From Pseudoalteromonas ulvae UL12 (lineage in GTDB: Bacteria; Pseudomonadota; Gammaproteobacteria; Enterobacterales; Alteromonadaceae), in contig NZ_AQHJ01000035.1 in assembly GCF_014925405.1 (NCBI RefSeq), positions 744,001 through 808,000 on the forward strand: a stretch of 64,000 nt of DNA. Direction: 5' to 3'. Below are positions 44,793-54,441 of the stretch, piece after piece (position 1 is the stretch's first letter; each line of letters starts with the position of its first letter). A model generated the notes under the pieces. It worked only from the letters and a program-made list of their open reading frames with translations, searched no databases and had not been told where the DNA came from. A program made the translations under genes and the position numbers.

Positions 44793-46079
44793 CTACTGCT
44801 TAATATAGTCAATCAGTGTTTGAGCAATATCTGTATTGTTGAGATGGCCTCTTAATTGCTCACTGCCCATGCCGTAGGCAAAAACAGGCACATCGATTGC
44901 TGTGTGCCCACCAGTTGTCCAACCTGTATAGCTTTTGTCATTAATCACTTTTCGCACAGCGGTAAATAATGCATCACCATCAATTTGTTTTGCCTTTTTT
45001 AACGCATCTAATTGCTCTTTGCTTAATGGCCACTTTACAAATTGTTTCCACGTTGCGTTAATATCAGGCGCGGTAGCCAATTCAGTTGCTAATTTACTGG
45101 CACTGACACTGACGTCTTTAATGATCTCGGTTTCCCATTTATATTCACCTAATGAGCCTAAAGTTAATCCTCCGGTCGAATGATCGGCTGTTATAACCAG
45201 CAAGGTATCAGGGTGGCTATCAACAAACTGTTTCGCTAATGTAACGGCTTGTGCAAAATCATTCATTTCACCCATGGCACAACGAATATCATTTGCATGT
45301 CCACACCAGTCAATCTGGCTGCCTTCAATCATGGCAAAAAAGCCTTCTTGATTATGATTGTCTAATAATTCTAAGGTTTTTTTCGTCATTAAGGTGAGGT
45401 GGTTTTCGCCTGAATCAACAACATACGGTAACGCAATATCTGCAAATAAGCCTATCGCTGGGATTTGATTGAGACTGTCGAGTGTTGCTAATTGATTTTT
45501 GTATACATACCCAGCTGATTTAAACTCAGCGATTAAATCGCGGTCTTCTCGGATAAAATACTTCTGACCCCCCCCTAACAAAAGGTCGACAGGAAATTGC
45601 GCATTGATTTTGTTGTCTATGTAATCGTCAGCAATCTCGTTGTAATTTTTGCGATGACTATTATGCGCTGCAAAGCTGGCTGGAGTTGCATGGTTAATTT
45701 GCGAGGTGGCAACCAAGGCTGTTGTCATGTTTTTTTGCTTGGCAATTTCAAGCATGGTCAAAAGAGGTTTTTTATGTGTATCGACCGCAATTGCACCATT
45801 ATAACTTTTATGACCGGTACTAAGTGCTGTGGCACCTGCAGCACTGTCAGTGACATAGGTGTGATCGTCAGGGAAGGTTCGTGCCATCCCAGTGAGTAAA
45901 TGATCAAAAATGGTTGTTTCGACATCTTTAGTCGCAGGATCGTCCGAATAATAGCGATATGCGCTGGTGTAAGCTGGGCCCATCCCATCACCAATCATAT
46001 AAATAATGTTTTTGGGCGTATTGGCATAAAGTGCGCTTGAAAATAAACTAATCGCGCCTAGGGAAATGATGTATTTCAT
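44793..46079 (-). CDS. phoA: Alkaline phosphatase, PhoA family
   Basis: A 428-residue exported phosphomonoesterase. The signal peptide MKYIISLGAISLFSSALYA is followed by the first metal site IIYMIGDGMGPAY. The active-site Ser is in VTDSAAGATALSTG; further zinc/magnesium ligands are in EGSQIDWCGHAND, VITADHSTGGLT and GWTTGGHTAIDVP. It liberates phosphate from organic esters in the periplasm. Upstream a half Pho box (CTGTCAT on the minus strand, 46099-46105) lacks a good second half and sits close to the start, so Pho control is only possible. Divergent from the hydrolase gene. Confidence 0.95.
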   Translation of the reverse strand: MKYIISLGAISLFSSALYANTPKNIIYMIGDGMGPAYTSAYRYYSDDPATKDVETTIFDHLLTGMARTFPDDHTYVTDSAAGATALSTGHKSYNGAIAVDTHKKPLLTMLEIAKQKNMTTALVATSQINHATPASFAAHNSHRKNYNEIADDYIDNKINAQFPVDLLLGGGQKYFIREDRDLIAEFKSAGYVYKNQLATLDSLNQIPAIGLFADIALPYVVDSGENHLTLMTKKTLELLDNHNQEGFFAMIEGSQIDWCGHANDIRCAMGEMNDFAQAVTLAKQFVDSHPDTLLVITADHSTGGLTLGSLGEYKWETEIIKDVSVSASKLATELATAPDINATWKQFVKWPLSKEQLDALKKAKQIDGDALFTAVRKVINDKSYTGWTTGGHTAIDVPVFAYGMGSEQLRGHLNNTDIAQTLIDYIKQ

Positions 46080-46190
46080 AGTATGTTCTTTTTGTTTAAT
46101 GACAGGGCATTTTAGGGTGTATCCTTAAGAATAAAAACTAAAAATCGCTAGAACACTCAAAATACTGGTCAAATTATGAAAGGAAATAGC

Positions 46191-47042
46191 GTGAGAATCC
46201 AGCAACACACATTTTACACTTCAGATCTTAGAATCAGCGCACAACAATGTGGTGCACAAGGGAGAGAAACATTACTCGCAGTGCATGGTTGGCAAGACAA
46301 TAGCGCCAGTTTTATACCTCTATTTTCCGCACTCGAAGGCATCAACTGTATTGCACTGGACTTACCTGGTCATGGGCAATCAGATTGGCGCGATGCACAA
46401 GCTCATTACTATTTTATTGATTATGTCGACGACTTATATCAAGTAATTTCAATGAACTATCAACAACCCATTCATCTCGTTGGTCATTCTATGGGAGCGA
46501 TGGTGATCACCCTTTTTGCGGCATGTTTCCCGTCGCTGGTGAAATCGTTGACGCTCATTGATGGGATTGGTTTTGTGACCACTCCTGCTCAAGAGACCAC
46601 ATCACAGTTACGTCATGCGATCTTAATGAGAGCGCGCACCCGTGCGAAAGAAAGTAAACATAGAGTGTTCGCAAATTTAACTGAATTGATTAATAAACGA
46701 ATGCAAGTGAGTGATCTGTCATTCGAATCATGTCGATTATTAATGGAACGTAATTCTCTTATTGATAGTACTGGCGTAAAGTTGACCATTGACCCAAAAT
46801 TAAAACATCATTCAGGATTTAGATTTGACCAAGCGCAAAGTCAAGCTGTGTGTAGGGAGGTTCAAATGCCGGTTAATCTGATTCTTGCAGAGTCAGGTCT
46901 TGAGCAAATGAAAACAGCTCTCGAACTGTATGGCTCTGAATTTAAAGAATTAAATGTATTTCATATTGAAGGTGGGCATCATTGTCATATGGATAATCCG
47001 ATCGCTGTAGCGCAAGTCTTACAAGGGATAATAGATACGTGA
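46191..47042 (+). CDS. Alpha/beta hydrolase
   Basis: A 283-residue alpha/beta hydrolase. The oxyanion region is LLAVHGWQDNSASFIPLF, the nucleophile elbow GHSMGAMVI, and the catalytic His is in IEGGHHCHMDNP. The GTG at 46191 has AAGGAAA at good spacing; an ATG 15 nt upstream (46176) has none, so the GTG is chosen. The family contains esterases, lipases and haloperoxidases, and the substrate is not determinable. It is followed by fadD on the same strand with a 130-nt gap, so possibly a lipid-related role (inference). Confidence 0.88.
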   Translation: MRIQQHTFYTSDLRISAQQCGAQGRETLLAVHGWQDNSASFIPLFSALEGINCIALDLPGHGQSDWRDAQAHYYFIDYVDDLYQVISMNYQQPIHLVGHSMGAMVITLFAACFPSLVKSLTLIDGIGFVTTPAQETTSQLRHAILMRARTRAKESKHRVFANLTELINKRMQVSDLSFESCRLLMERNSLIDSTGVKLTIDPKLKHHSGFRFDQAQSQAVCREVQMPVNLILAESGLEQMKTALELYGSEFKELNVFHIEGGHHCHMDNPIAVAQVLQGIIDT

Positions 47043-47172
47043 ACGTGAGCTAATTGTAACTTGAATGCAAATGTGTGATGATATGCGACCATTTAGAGTA
47101 AATACTCAATTGTTTAATCGCCTTAGTTGTTTTAAGGTTACACATAATGAATAAAAATAAGAGGGGCTAACG

Positions 47173-48834
47173 GTGGATAAAATCTGGTTTAAAAGGTATC
47201 CCGAGGGCATGCCTGAACAAATAGATCCAAGACACTACAACTCCCTGCTAGACCTATTTGAAATAAGTTTCGCAGACTATGCTCAGTTACCTGCATTTGC
47301 AAACATGGGCAAAAAAATGTCTTACCAAGAATTAGATCTGGCGACAAAGAAATTTGCTTCGTATTTACAAAATGATCTTGGCTTGAAAAAAGGCGATAAA
47401 GTGGCTGTTATGATGCCAAATTTATTGCAAACTCCGATTGCTATTTTAGGCACGCTTCGTGCCGGGTGTACGGTAGTGAATGTTAATCCACTCTACACTG
47501 CACGTGAATTAGCACATCAACTGAATGACTCAGATAGCCAAGCTATCGTGATTTTAGCGAACTTTGCCCACACCTTAGAAGAAGTGCTGGCTGAGACACA
47601 AGTTAAGCATATCGTGCTCAGTGAAATTGGTGATATGTGTGGTGGGTTTAAAAAACATTTAGTTAATTTTGTGGTGAAGCACATCAAAAAAATGGTGCCG
47701 CCTTTTAAATTACCTAAGCCAATCGCGTTTAATCAGTTAATGGCTGATGCAGATGAAGGGAAATATCAACGCCCAGATTTACATCACGAAGATCTCGCAT
47801 TTTTACAATACACAGGTGGGACAACGGGTGTATCAAAAGGTGCAATGTTAAGCCATGGCAACATGGTTGCGAATTTAGAACAAGTTTCAGGTTGTCTTGA
47901 TAAGGTACTCGACCGAGGTCAAGAAGTGGTTGTCACAGCACTGCCGCTTTACCATATTTTCGCTCTAACAGCTAATTGCCTCACCTTTATGAAATATGGT
48001 GGGCTTAATTTACTGATAACTAACCCGCGTGATATGCCAGGATTTGTTAAAGAACTTAAAAATAACAAATTTACAGCCATTACAGGTGTGAACACGTTAT
48101 TTAATGGTTTATTGAACACGCCAGGCTTTGAACAATTGGATTTTTCAAACCTTAAATTATCGTTAGGCGGTGGTATGGCAGTACAACGCCCCGTTGCAGA
48201 ACGATGGCAAACAGTTACTAAGAGCCGTCTTGTTGAAGGTTATGGTTTAACTGAGTGTGCGCCACTGGTTACAATTAGCCCTTACGACTTGCAAGCCTAT
48301 AATGGCTCGATTGGCTTACCTGCACCGAGCACTGATATTAGAATCATGGGCGAAGATGGCCAAGAAGTCGCTAAAGGTGAAGCAGGCGAGTTGTGGGTGA
48401 AAGGTCCACAAGTGATGCAAGGGTATTATAAACGACCTGAAGCCACTGCTGAATGCTTAAAAGACGGCTGGTTTGCAACAGGGGACATTGCTACTTACGA
48501 TGATGAAGGTTTTTTCTTTATTGTTGACCGTAAGAAAGACATGATCATAGTGTCTGGCTTTAATGTGTTTCCAAATGAAATCGAAGAAGTCTGCATGATG
48601 AATCAAGGGATCCTTGAAGTTGCTGCTGTGGGCGTGCCTCATGAGATAAGTGGTGAGCAAGTTAAGATTTTTGTTGTTAAAAAAGACCAATCTTTAACAG
48701 AAAAAGATATAATAGCCCATTGTCGAAAAAATCTAACTAACTACAAAGTTCCGAAATTTGTTGAATTTAGGGATGAACTCCCTAAAACGAATGTCGGTAA
48801 AATTTTAAGGCGTGCCTTAAAAGAAGCAAGTTAA
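47173..48834 (+). CDS. fadD: Long-chain fatty acid-CoA ligase
   Basis: A 553-residue acyl-CoA synthetase that activates imported fatty acids with ATP and CoA for beta-oxidation. The ATP/AMP signature is [19 protein letters not shown]; the adenylate motif [13 protein letters not shown] and the hinge [20 protein letters not shown] are present. The FACS lysine lies in [16 protein letters not shown] start at 47173 with GAGGGG upstream, as in E. coli fadD. The N-terminus ([17 protein letters not shown]) is of the FadD type. Ends at a terminator. Confidence 0.95.
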   Translation: MDKIWFKRYPEGMPEQIDPRHYNSLLDLFEISFADYAQLPAFANMGKKMSYQELDLATKKFASYLQNDLGLKKGDKVAVMMPNLLQTPIAILGTLRAGCTVVNVNPLYTARELAHQLNDSDSQAIVILANFAHTLEEVLAETQVKHIVLSEIGDMCGGFKKHLVNFVVKHIKKMVPPFKLPKPIAFNQLMADADEGKYQRPDLHHEDLAFLQYTGGTTGVSKGAMLSHGNMVANLEQVSGCLDKVLDRGQEVVVTALPLYHIFALTANCLTFMKYGGLNLLITNPRDMPGFVKELKNNKFTAITGVNTLFNGLLNTPGFEQLDFSNLKLSLGGGMAVQRPVAERWQTVTKSRLVEGYGLTECAPLVTISPYDLQAYNGSIGLPAPSTDIRIMGEDGQEVAKGEAGELWVKGPQVMQGYYKRPEATAECLKDGWFATGDIATYDDEGFFFIVDRKKDMIIVSGFNVFPNEIEEVCMMNQGILEVAAVGVPHEISGEQVKIFVVKKDQSLTEKDIIAHCRKNLTNYKVPKFVEFRDELPKTNVGKILRRALKEAS

Positions 48835-48835
48835 G

Positions 48836-48860
48836 AAAAGCCGGCGTATGCCGGCTTTTT
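48836..48860 (+). terminator. Terminator of fadD
   Basis: Stem AAAAGCCGGC / GCCGGCTTTT, loop GTAT, followed by TTC. Starts 1 nt after the fadD stop and 17 nt before the rnd start, so rnd must have a promoter nearby or use read-through. Confidence 0.85.
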
Positions 48861-48877
48861 CATAAAAGGGCGAACCG

Positions 48878-50008
48878 TTGCAATATCAAATCATCACAGA
48901 ACAGTCTCAACTCGATCAGTATCTCGAGCTCATTTCCAAAAAACCGATTCTTGCAATTGATACCGAATTCATGCGCCGTCGTACGCTTTATCCAGAAATT
49001 GCCCTGATCCAAGTGTTTGATGGTGAACATCTGGCACTGATTGATCCGTGTTGTGAATTAGACTTAAGCCAGTTTTGGCAACTGATGACTGAACAGTCAA
49101 TTCTAAAAGTGTTCCACTCTCCTTCAGAAGATGTTGAAGTGTGCATTAAACATGGCCAATGTGTACCCAGTCCGATGTTTGATACTCAGTTTGCACTATC
49201 ACTACTCGGTGAGCCCAATTGTGTGGGGTTTGCGTCGATGGTCGAAAAGTTGCTTAGTTTAGAAATAGACAAAAGTGAGTCGCGTACAAACTGGCTACAA
49301 CGGCCACTTACTCCTAAACAACTTGAGTATGCGGCAGGGGATGTATTTTATTTGATGCCGTGTTTTGAGCTCATTTATCAGCAAATACTCGCACGAGATT
49401 TGTTGGATGTCGTACTCGGTGAAAGTGAATTGCTGGTATGTAAACGCGCGTACCAAACACCTGACCAAATCTTATATCAAGATATCAAAAATGCTTGGCA
49501 ATTAGCCCCTTCAGAATTAGCTATCTTAAGGGAACTTGCCATGTGGCGCAGAGAAAAAGCACGCACGAAGAACTTGGCGCTGGGCTTTATTTTAAAAGAA
49601 CATACTATGTTTGAGATAGCCAAGCGCAACCCTCAATCATTAACACAATTACGTAATGTACCCGATATTGAAGCGATGGAAGTCAATAAGTCAGGGAAAG
49701 AAATTATTGCCTGTGTCAGCAGAGGGTCAGCTGTACCTGCTGCGGACTACCCAGAAAAAATAAAACGACTTATCGATTTTCCACAATATAAACGTTTTGC
49801 AAAACTGATTAAGCACAAGCTTGCAAAAGTAGCTGATAGTTCAAACATTCCTTTGGATGTGATTGCGAGTAAAAAACAAATCAATCAATTTTTGTCTTGG
49901 CATTGGAAATTATCTGAAGCTGATAAACAAACAGCGTTAATGCCGGATTTAATGACTGGCTGGCGTAAACAGATTTTAGGGGATTGTTTAGCTGATTGGG
50001 ACAAATAA
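48878..50008 (+). CDS. rnd: Ribonuclease D
   Basis: A 376-residue 3'-5' exoribonuclease acting in tRNA 3'-end maturation. The DEDDy residues lie in LAIDTEFMRRRTLYPEIAL, VFHSPSEDVEVC and LEYAAGDVFYLMPCF. An HRDC domain follows (about 215-285: LAPSELAILRELAMWRREKA), with a second HRDC-like C-terminal region. The start is TTG at 48878 with AAGGG upstream, unusual but positioned exactly. E. coli RNase D has 375 residues and also uses a non-ATG (UUG) start. Adjacent convergent minE is a conserved order in the group. Confidence 0.95.
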   Translation: MQYQIITEQSQLDQYLELISKKPILAIDTEFMRRRTLYPEIALIQVFDGEHLALIDPCCELDLSQFWQLMTEQSILKVFHSPSEDVEVCIKHGQCVPSPMFDTQFALSLLGEPNCVGFASMVEKLLSLEIDKSESRTNWLQRPLTPKQLEYAAGDVFYLMPCFELIYQQILARDLLDVVLGESELLVCKRAYQTPDQILYQDIKNAWQLAPSELAILRELAMWRREKARTKNLALGFILKEHTMFEIAKRNPQSLTQLRNVPDIEAMEVNKSGKEIIACVSRGSAVPAADYPEKIKRLIDFPQYKRFAKLIKHKLAKVADSSNIPLDVIASKKQINQFLSWHWKLSEADKQTALMPDLMTGWRKQILGDCLADWDK

Positions 50009-50040
50009 AAAAGGGTTGCTTTACGCAACCCCTTTTTTAT
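50005..50040. terminator. Bidirectional terminator between rnd and minE
   Basis: Stem AAAAAAGGGTTGC / GCAACCCCTTTTTT with one extra C, loop TTTAC; it overlaps the rnd stop codon. Confidence 0.88.
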
Positions 50041-50050
50041 CAATAATTGG

Positions 50051-50311
50051 TTATTTACGTTCGTCAGGCAACGTGACGTTAAGCTCTAATACTGACAAAT
50101 CATCTTCGTTTTGCTCAAATTGAACTTGAACTTGATCAGAGCTGATTGAGACATACTTACGGATCACATCAAGAATATCTTGCTTAAGCTGCGGCAAATA
50201 ATCAGGTGTCCCTCGTTGCGAACGCTCATGTGCTACGATGATTTGTAAGCGCTCTTTTGCAACGGATGCCGTTGCTTTTTTAGGTGAGCGAAAATAATCT
50301 AATAATGCCAC
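50051..50311 (-). CDS. minE: Cell division topological specificity factor MinE
   Basis: An 86-residue protein that drives pole-to-pole oscillation of MinCD and so places the Z-ring. The N-terminal membrane/anti-MinCD part is [20 protein letters not shown] with LQIIVAHER, and the topological domain ends in VLELNVTLP. The start is GTG at 50311, just after the minD TAG, with GGAGG 6 nt upstream. The longer frame starting at 50356 would read the minD 3' end and is rejected. Length agrees with E. coli MinE (88). Confidence 0.95.
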   Translation of the reverse strand: MALLDYFRSPKKATASVAKERLQIIVAHERSQRGTPDYLPQLKQDILDVIRKYVSISSDQVQVQFEQNEDDLSVLELNVTLPDERK

Positions 50312-50312
50312 G

Positions 50313-51122
50313 CTATCCTCCGAAAATCCGTTTGAAAATACCTTTTTTCTCAACACTTAGGAAGCGAAAGTCAATCACTTCACCCAGTAGACGTTCAATG
50401 GCATCTTGGTATGCTTGACCAGCATCAGATTGACCATCGAGTATCACAGGCTGACCTGAGTTTGATGCATTGAGTACCGCTTGAGATTCTGGAATGACAC
50501 CCAGCAAATCAATCGCTAAGATTTCTTGCACATCTTCGACAGAGAGCATTTCACCACGTTCAACCCGTTCTGGATTATAACGTGTTAATAATAAATGTTC
50601 TTTTATTGGCTCTCGGCCTTCTTCGGCACGTTTTGATTTACTCTGTAAAATACCTAAAATTCGGTCTGAATCGCGTACCGAAGACACTTCAGGGTTTGTG
50701 GTTACAATCGCTTCATCGGCAAAATAAAGCGCCATCATCGCGCCTGCTTCAATACCCGCTGGTGAGTCACAAACGATAAAATCGAAGGTTTCTTTTAACT
50801 CATTTAGTACTTTTTCAACGCCATCTTTGGTTAGCGCATCTTTATCACGGGTTTGTGAAGCGGGAAGTAAAAATAATTTTTCAACACGTTTATCTTTGAT
50901 TAAAGCTTGATTAAGGTTTGCTTCACCGTTAATGACATTGACAAAGTCATAAACGACACGACGCTCACAGCCCATTATTAAGTCTAGATTTCGTAAACCA
51001 ATATCGAAATCGATAATAACGGTTTTATACCCTTTTAAAGCTAGGCCAGTGCCAATTGCTGCACTTGATGTAGTTTTGCCTACACCACCTTTACCTGAAG
51101 TAACGACAATAACTTTTGCCAT
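50313..51122 (-). CDS. minD: Septum site-determining ATPase MinD
   Basis: A 269-residue membrane-associated ParA-type ATPase. The deviant Walker A is [17 protein letters not shown], Walker A' [19 protein letters not shown] and Walker [15 protein letters not shown]-terminal amphipathic helix ([12 protein letters not shown]) inserts in the membrane when ATP-bound. It recruits MinC and is displaced by MinE. The min genes are in the conserved order minC-minD-minE with 5-nt and 1-nt gaps. Confidence 0.97.
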   Translation of the reverse strand: MAKVIVVTSGKGGVGKTTSSAAIGTGLALKGYKTVIIDFDIGLRNLDLIMGCERRVVYDFVNVINGEANLNQALIKDKRVEKLFLLPASQTRDKDALTKDGVEKVLNELKETFDFIVCDSPAGIEAGAMMALYFADEAIVTTNPEVSSVRDSDRILGILQSKSKRAEEGREPIKEHLLLTRYNPERVERGEMLSVEDVQEILAIDLLGVIPESQAVLNASNSGQPVILDGQSDAGQAYQDAIERLLGEVIDFRFLSVEKKGIFKRIFGG

Positions 51123-51127
51123 GAGTG

Positions 51128-51829
51128 TTATCCTTTAACCAATGCGGTAATTTCTAAAGTTTCTTGTTTTAATTGCACACAGGCTGGTAAACCCCAGTGA
51201 GCACCTTGGAGTGATTCACTTAACCAGTAATTTCCATTGACTGAAACAAGCTCTGCCTCTAATTTTTGACAGAATATTTGTGCGTCACGGTATCCTTGCG
51301 CGCCAGCTATAGCACGCCCTCTGAGCGTGCCGTAAATGTGAACATTGCCATCTGCGATGACTTCAGCTCCATGACTCACTGAGCCTTGAACGATTAAATC
51401 GCGGTTTTTTGCATACACTTGTTGACCCGAGCGCACTGTGCCTTGAATCACTTGTGGTGGTAAGTACACTTCTTTTTCGACGATTGCATTGGATGAAGTC
51501 ACCGGCGCTGCTGGTTTGTTATCTTGTGCGTAATTGAGCACTGATAACATGGCCTCTTTGGCGTGGACATTTTGTTGCTCACTGCCATTACAGACACCAA
51601 CGGGGTTGAGTCTTAAATCCAATAAAATTTGTTTAAGTGCAGTAAAATCGAGAGTTTGCTCTTGGACTGATTGCAAGTTAATGACGATGGGTGCGCCATA
51701 AAAGAATTTTGGTGCTTGTGAAATTTTTTCATCTAATTGTTTGGCAAGTAAGGCGCTATCGTTTTGATACAAATGTAATACCGATAGGGTAAATAAATTG
51801 CCTTTTAATTCGAATATTTGTTCTGACAT
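51128..51829 (-). CDS. minC: Septum site-determining protein MinC
   Basis: A 233-residue inhibitor of FtsZ polymerisation. The N-terminal FtsZ-binding domain (about 1-105: FELKGNLFTLSVLHL) and the C-terminal beta-helix (about 125-230: GTVRSGQQVYAKNRDLIVQG, then VSHGAEVIADGNVHIYGTLR) follow the family layout. First gene of the min operon, divergent from ycgL. Confidence 0.95.
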   Translation of the reverse strand: MSEQIFELKGNLFTLSVLHLYQNDSALLAKQLDEKISQAPKFFYGAPIVINLQSVQEQTLDFTALKQILLDLRLNPVGVCNGSEQQNVHAKEAMLSVLNYAQDNKPAAPVTSSNAIVEKEVYLPPQVIQGTVRSGQQVYAKNRDLIVQGSVSHGAEVIADGNVHIYGTLRGRAIAGAQGYRDAQIFCQKLEAELVSVNGNYWLSESLQGAHWGLPACVQLKQETLEITALVKG

Positions 51830-51964
51830 AGGGGCTCTAATGATCTGCGTACCTTTATTATTAAATCGTTATATAACGCTCGCGTCGGCCGCAAATTCTC
51901 TCACTTTTTAATTCTTCCATGGTATAGTGTCGACCACCTATAAGCAAGACGAAAAAGGCATAGA

Positions 51965-52246
51965 ATGTTAACGGCAGTCTATAAAAGTAGCAAAAAAATT
52001 GACACTTATCTGTATGTAGAAAGAAAAGATGATTTTTCGAAGGTCCCTGAGGCATTAATAGCTACATTTGGCAAACCCATCTTAGTCATGATCATCAATA
52101 TTCGCGATCGAAAAGCGCTCGGTGTGGCTGATGTCGAAAAAGTGCGTGAACAATTAGCAGATAAAGGGTTTTACTTGCAAATCCCGCCGCCAACTGACAA
52201 TCTGCTAGACCAACTTAGAAAAGAAAATGGAGCAAACAACCAGTGA
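51965..52246 (+). CDS. ycgL: YcgL domain protein
   Basis: A 93-residue small protein of the YcgL family (MLTAVYKSSKKIDTYLYVER, DDFSKVPEAL, KGFYLQIPPPTDNLL). The family is almost always encoded next to minC in gammaproteobacteria. Its function is unknown. The stop overlaps the start of the next gene by 4 nt (GTGA), so it is co-translated with the transglycosylase. Confidence 0.94.
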   Translation: MLTAVYKSSKKIDTYLYVERKDDFSKVPEALIATFGKPILVMIINIRDRKALGVADVEKVREQLADKGFYLQIPPPTDNLLDQLRKENGANNQ

Positions 52247-53271
52247 TAAAAAAAATTGCGTTCTTAGTCTTTAGTGCTGCAGGTTTATGTTTGACAAGTG
52301 CAGTTAACGCAGATGAACAACAAGAAAAATTTAATCAATATGTTGTTGAATTAAAAGCACAAGCGTTAGAAAAAGGATATGACCAAGCTTTAATTGATCA
52401 AGCTTTCGCGACCGTTAAGTTTAAAAAGAAAGTACTGAAAGCGGATAAAAACCAGCCCGAAGTAAAAGAAACACTGGAAACTTATTTACCAAAACGTGTC
52501 CCGAAATGGAAAGTTGACCGAGCTCGTAAATTATACGCAGAAAATAAGACAGATCTTGAAAAAATAGCCAAAGAGTTTGGAGTTCAAGCTCGCTTTATTG
52601 TCGCTTTGTGGGGGCTTGAGAGTAATTTTGGCAAAATACAGGGGTCTTTTCCTGTTATCTCATCCTTGGTGACGTTAGCTTTTGATGGCCGTCGTGAGAC
52701 CATGTACAAAAATCAACTCTGGGCTGCGTTAGATATCCTCAAGCAGGGTCATATTGATATTGAAAACTTTAAAGGTTCATGGGCTGGGGCTATGGGGCAA
52801 ACCCAGTTTATGCCGACATCGTTCATGGCTTACGCTGTTGATTATGATAAAGACGGGAAAAAAGATATTTGGCAGAATCAGTTAGATGCATTTGCATCGA
52901 TTGCGAATTATCTAAAACAAGCAGGATGGAATGATTCACTGACCTGGGGAAGGCAAGTACAGCTACCGGAGTCTTTTGCTAACCAATACGTGCTAAAACG
53001 TGGCACACGCTCACGTAAAGAGTGGTTAACTGAATGGAAAGTGTCAGAGCGCGACTTAAGCCAATGGCAAGCCTTAGGTGTGCGACGAGTCGATGGCACT
53101 GATTTACCCAATGTGTCCGTTACCGCTGCATTGGTTATGCCTGATGATATGAATGGTCGAATGTATTTAGCGTATGATAATTATAAAGCATTAATGCATT
53201 GGAATCGTTCGTATTATTTTGCGACTTCTGTGGGTTTTTTATCCGATCAAATCGGTTATCCAAAGATTTAA
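52243..53271 (+). CDS. Lytic murein transglycosylase, MltB family
   Basis: A 342-residue exported enzyme cutting peptidoglycan glycan strands to 1,6-anhydro-MurNAc ends. Signal peptide MIKKIAFLVFSAAGLCLTSA, without a lipobox cysteine, so soluble in the periplasm. The catalytic Glu is in FIVALWGLESNFGKIQGSF; GSWAGAMGQTQFMPTSFM is the family motif. The GTG start at 52243 overlaps ycgL. Similar genes are called mltB or by family name (SLT MltB-2 type); the exact subfamily is not certain. Confidence 0.92.
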   Translation: MIKKIAFLVFSAAGLCLTSAVNADEQQEKFNQYVVELKAQALEKGYDQALIDQAFATVKFKKKVLKADKNQPEVKETLETYLPKRVPKWKVDRARKLYAENKTDLEKIAKEFGVQARFIVALWGLESNFGKIQGSFPVISSLVTLAFDGRRETMYKNQLWAALDILKQGHIDIENFKGSWAGAMGQTQFMPTSFMAYAVDYDKDGKKDIWQNQLDAFASIANYLKQAGWNDSLTWGRQVQLPESFANQYVLKRGTRSRKEWLTEWKVSERDLSQWQALGVRRVDGTDLPNVSVTAALVMPDDMNGRMYLAYDNYKALMHWNRSYYFATSVGFLSDQIGYPKI

Positions 53272-53355
53272 TTCATATCCTGACAATCATTTTTGCGCCG
53301 TATAAGGCTTTGGGCTAAAATGCCCGCCTTATCGGGGCGATTAGGTTTAAGCAGT

Positions 53356-53856
53356 ATGTTACAAGATAATTTCTGGCAACAGAAACGTTTGTCAGAAATG
53401 ACACAACAAGAATGGGAAGCCATTTGCGATGGTTGTGGCAAATGCTGCCTCAATTCGTTTATCGACAGCGAGGATGAAGAGGATGAATTTGCGCCTACCG
53501 ATACCTTACGTGATGGTGAAGAAATCATCTTTACCAATATTGCATGTCAATACCTTGATTCTTCGGCATGTAGCTGTACGAATTATGAAAATAGGCAACG
53601 CCTTGTCCCTAGTTGTGTCAAACTCACCAAAGATAATTTAAAAGACATATTTTTTATGCCTCAGAGTTGTAGCTATCGTCGTTTGCATGAAGGCCGAGGT
53701 TTAGCAAGTTGGCATCCGCTTAATCATAATGGTGACAAAACAGCGATGCATGATGCAGGGATCAGCGTCAAAGACAAAGTGGTGAAAGATAACGAAGTGA
53801 ACCTGGATAATTTTCAGGATTACATTGCCACTTGGCCGACCTTTGATAAGGATTAA
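53356..53856 (+). CDS. ycgN: YcgN family cysteine-cluster protein (UPF0260)
   Basis: A 166-residue YcgN-family protein. The start ATG at 53356 (MLQDNFWQQKRLSEMTQQEW) matches the E. coli start MSxxxPFWxxKTLxEM; the frame before it to 53293 is not used. Cysteines group as CDGCGKCC and in CQYLDSSACSC, RLVPSCVKL and MPQSCSYRRLH, a zinc/iron-binding CxxCxxCC arrangement. Biochemical role not established. It is followed 5 nt later by the methyltransferase gene. Confidence 0.93.
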   Translation: MLQDNFWQQKRLSEMTQQEWEAICDGCGKCCLNSFIDSEDEEDEFAPTDTLRDGEEIIFTNIACQYLDSSACSCTNYENRQRLVPSCVKLTKDNLKDIFFMPQSCSYRRLHEGRGLASWHPLNHNGDKTAMHDAGISVKDKVVKDNEVNLDNFQDYIATWPTFDKD

Positions 53857-53861
53857 CAAGC

Positions 53862-54392
53862 ATGGTCACAGATAAACATGTTTCAATCGGATTGATCAAT
53901 CCAAAAAGCCCGACCAATGTTGGCGCGGTGATGCGCGCAGCGGGTTGTTACGGTGTTAATGAAGTTTATTACACTGGCACTCGCTTTGATAGGGCGCGAA
54001 AATTTCATACCGATACAAAAAATATTACCGATGCAATTCCGTTAGTGGGAGTTGAGGATTTAAAGCTTGCTCTAACCCCAAGCTGTAAAGTGGTAGCGGT
54101 GGAATTAATAGAAGGTGCGACTTCTTTACCTCAATTTACTCATCCTGACGAAGCATTTTATATTTTTGGGCCAGAAGATGGCTCGCTAAGTAAAGACGTA
54201 CTTGCTTGGTGTGATGACGTTGTTTATATCCCTACAAAAGGGTGTATGAATTTGGCGGCAACGGTGAATGTCCTTTTGTATGATCGCCTTGCCAAGTCTG
54301 ATGACATTGTTGATGGTGATGATTTAATCCGGCAAAGTCGCGATGCAAATAACAAAATTGTGCTCAGTGACATTACAAAAGTAAGCAAATAA
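53862..54392 (+). CDS. SPOUT (TrmH/SpoU) family RNA methyltransferase
   Basis: A 176-residue protein with the SPOUT knot. Motif 1 is GLINPKSPTNVGAVMRAAGC (Asn/Arg substrate contacts), motif 2 FYIFGPEDGSLSKDVL, motif 3 YIPTKGCMNLAATVNVLLYD. The fold binds SAM and methylates 2'-O of RNA. The E. coli tRNA TrmL is a related short member, but I cannot name the target with confidence. It ends at its own terminator, likely co-transcribed with ycgN. Confidence 0.88.
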   Translation: MVTDKHVSIGLINPKSPTNVGAVMRAAGCYGVNEVYYTGTRFDRARKFHTDTKNITDAIPLVGVEDLKLALTPSCKVVAVELIEGATSLPQFTHPDEAFYIFGPEDGSLSKDVLAWCDDVVYIPTKGCMNLAATVNVLLYDRLAKSDDIVDGDDLIRQSRDANNKIVLSDITKVSK

Positions 54393-54412
54393 GACCACTT
54401 AATAGTGGTCTT
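54391..54412 (+). terminator. Terminator between methyltransferase gene and deoC
   Basis: Stem AAGACCACT / AGTGGTCTT, loop TAAT, then TTAC, overlapping the methyltransferase stop. It may act both ways. Confidence 0.78.
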
Positions 54413-54441
54413 TTACGTTGAGACGTTAAGACAGGCGTTAA

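Noticed and set aside
46099..46105. CTGTCAT (minus strand) as a Pho box before phoA
   Set aside because: Only one of the two 7-mers is present and it is too close to the start codon, so PhoB control cannot be claimed.
50312..50356. N-terminal extension of MinE into minD
   Set aside because: The GTG at 50311 with GGAGG gives the family length; the extension only reads the minD 3' end.
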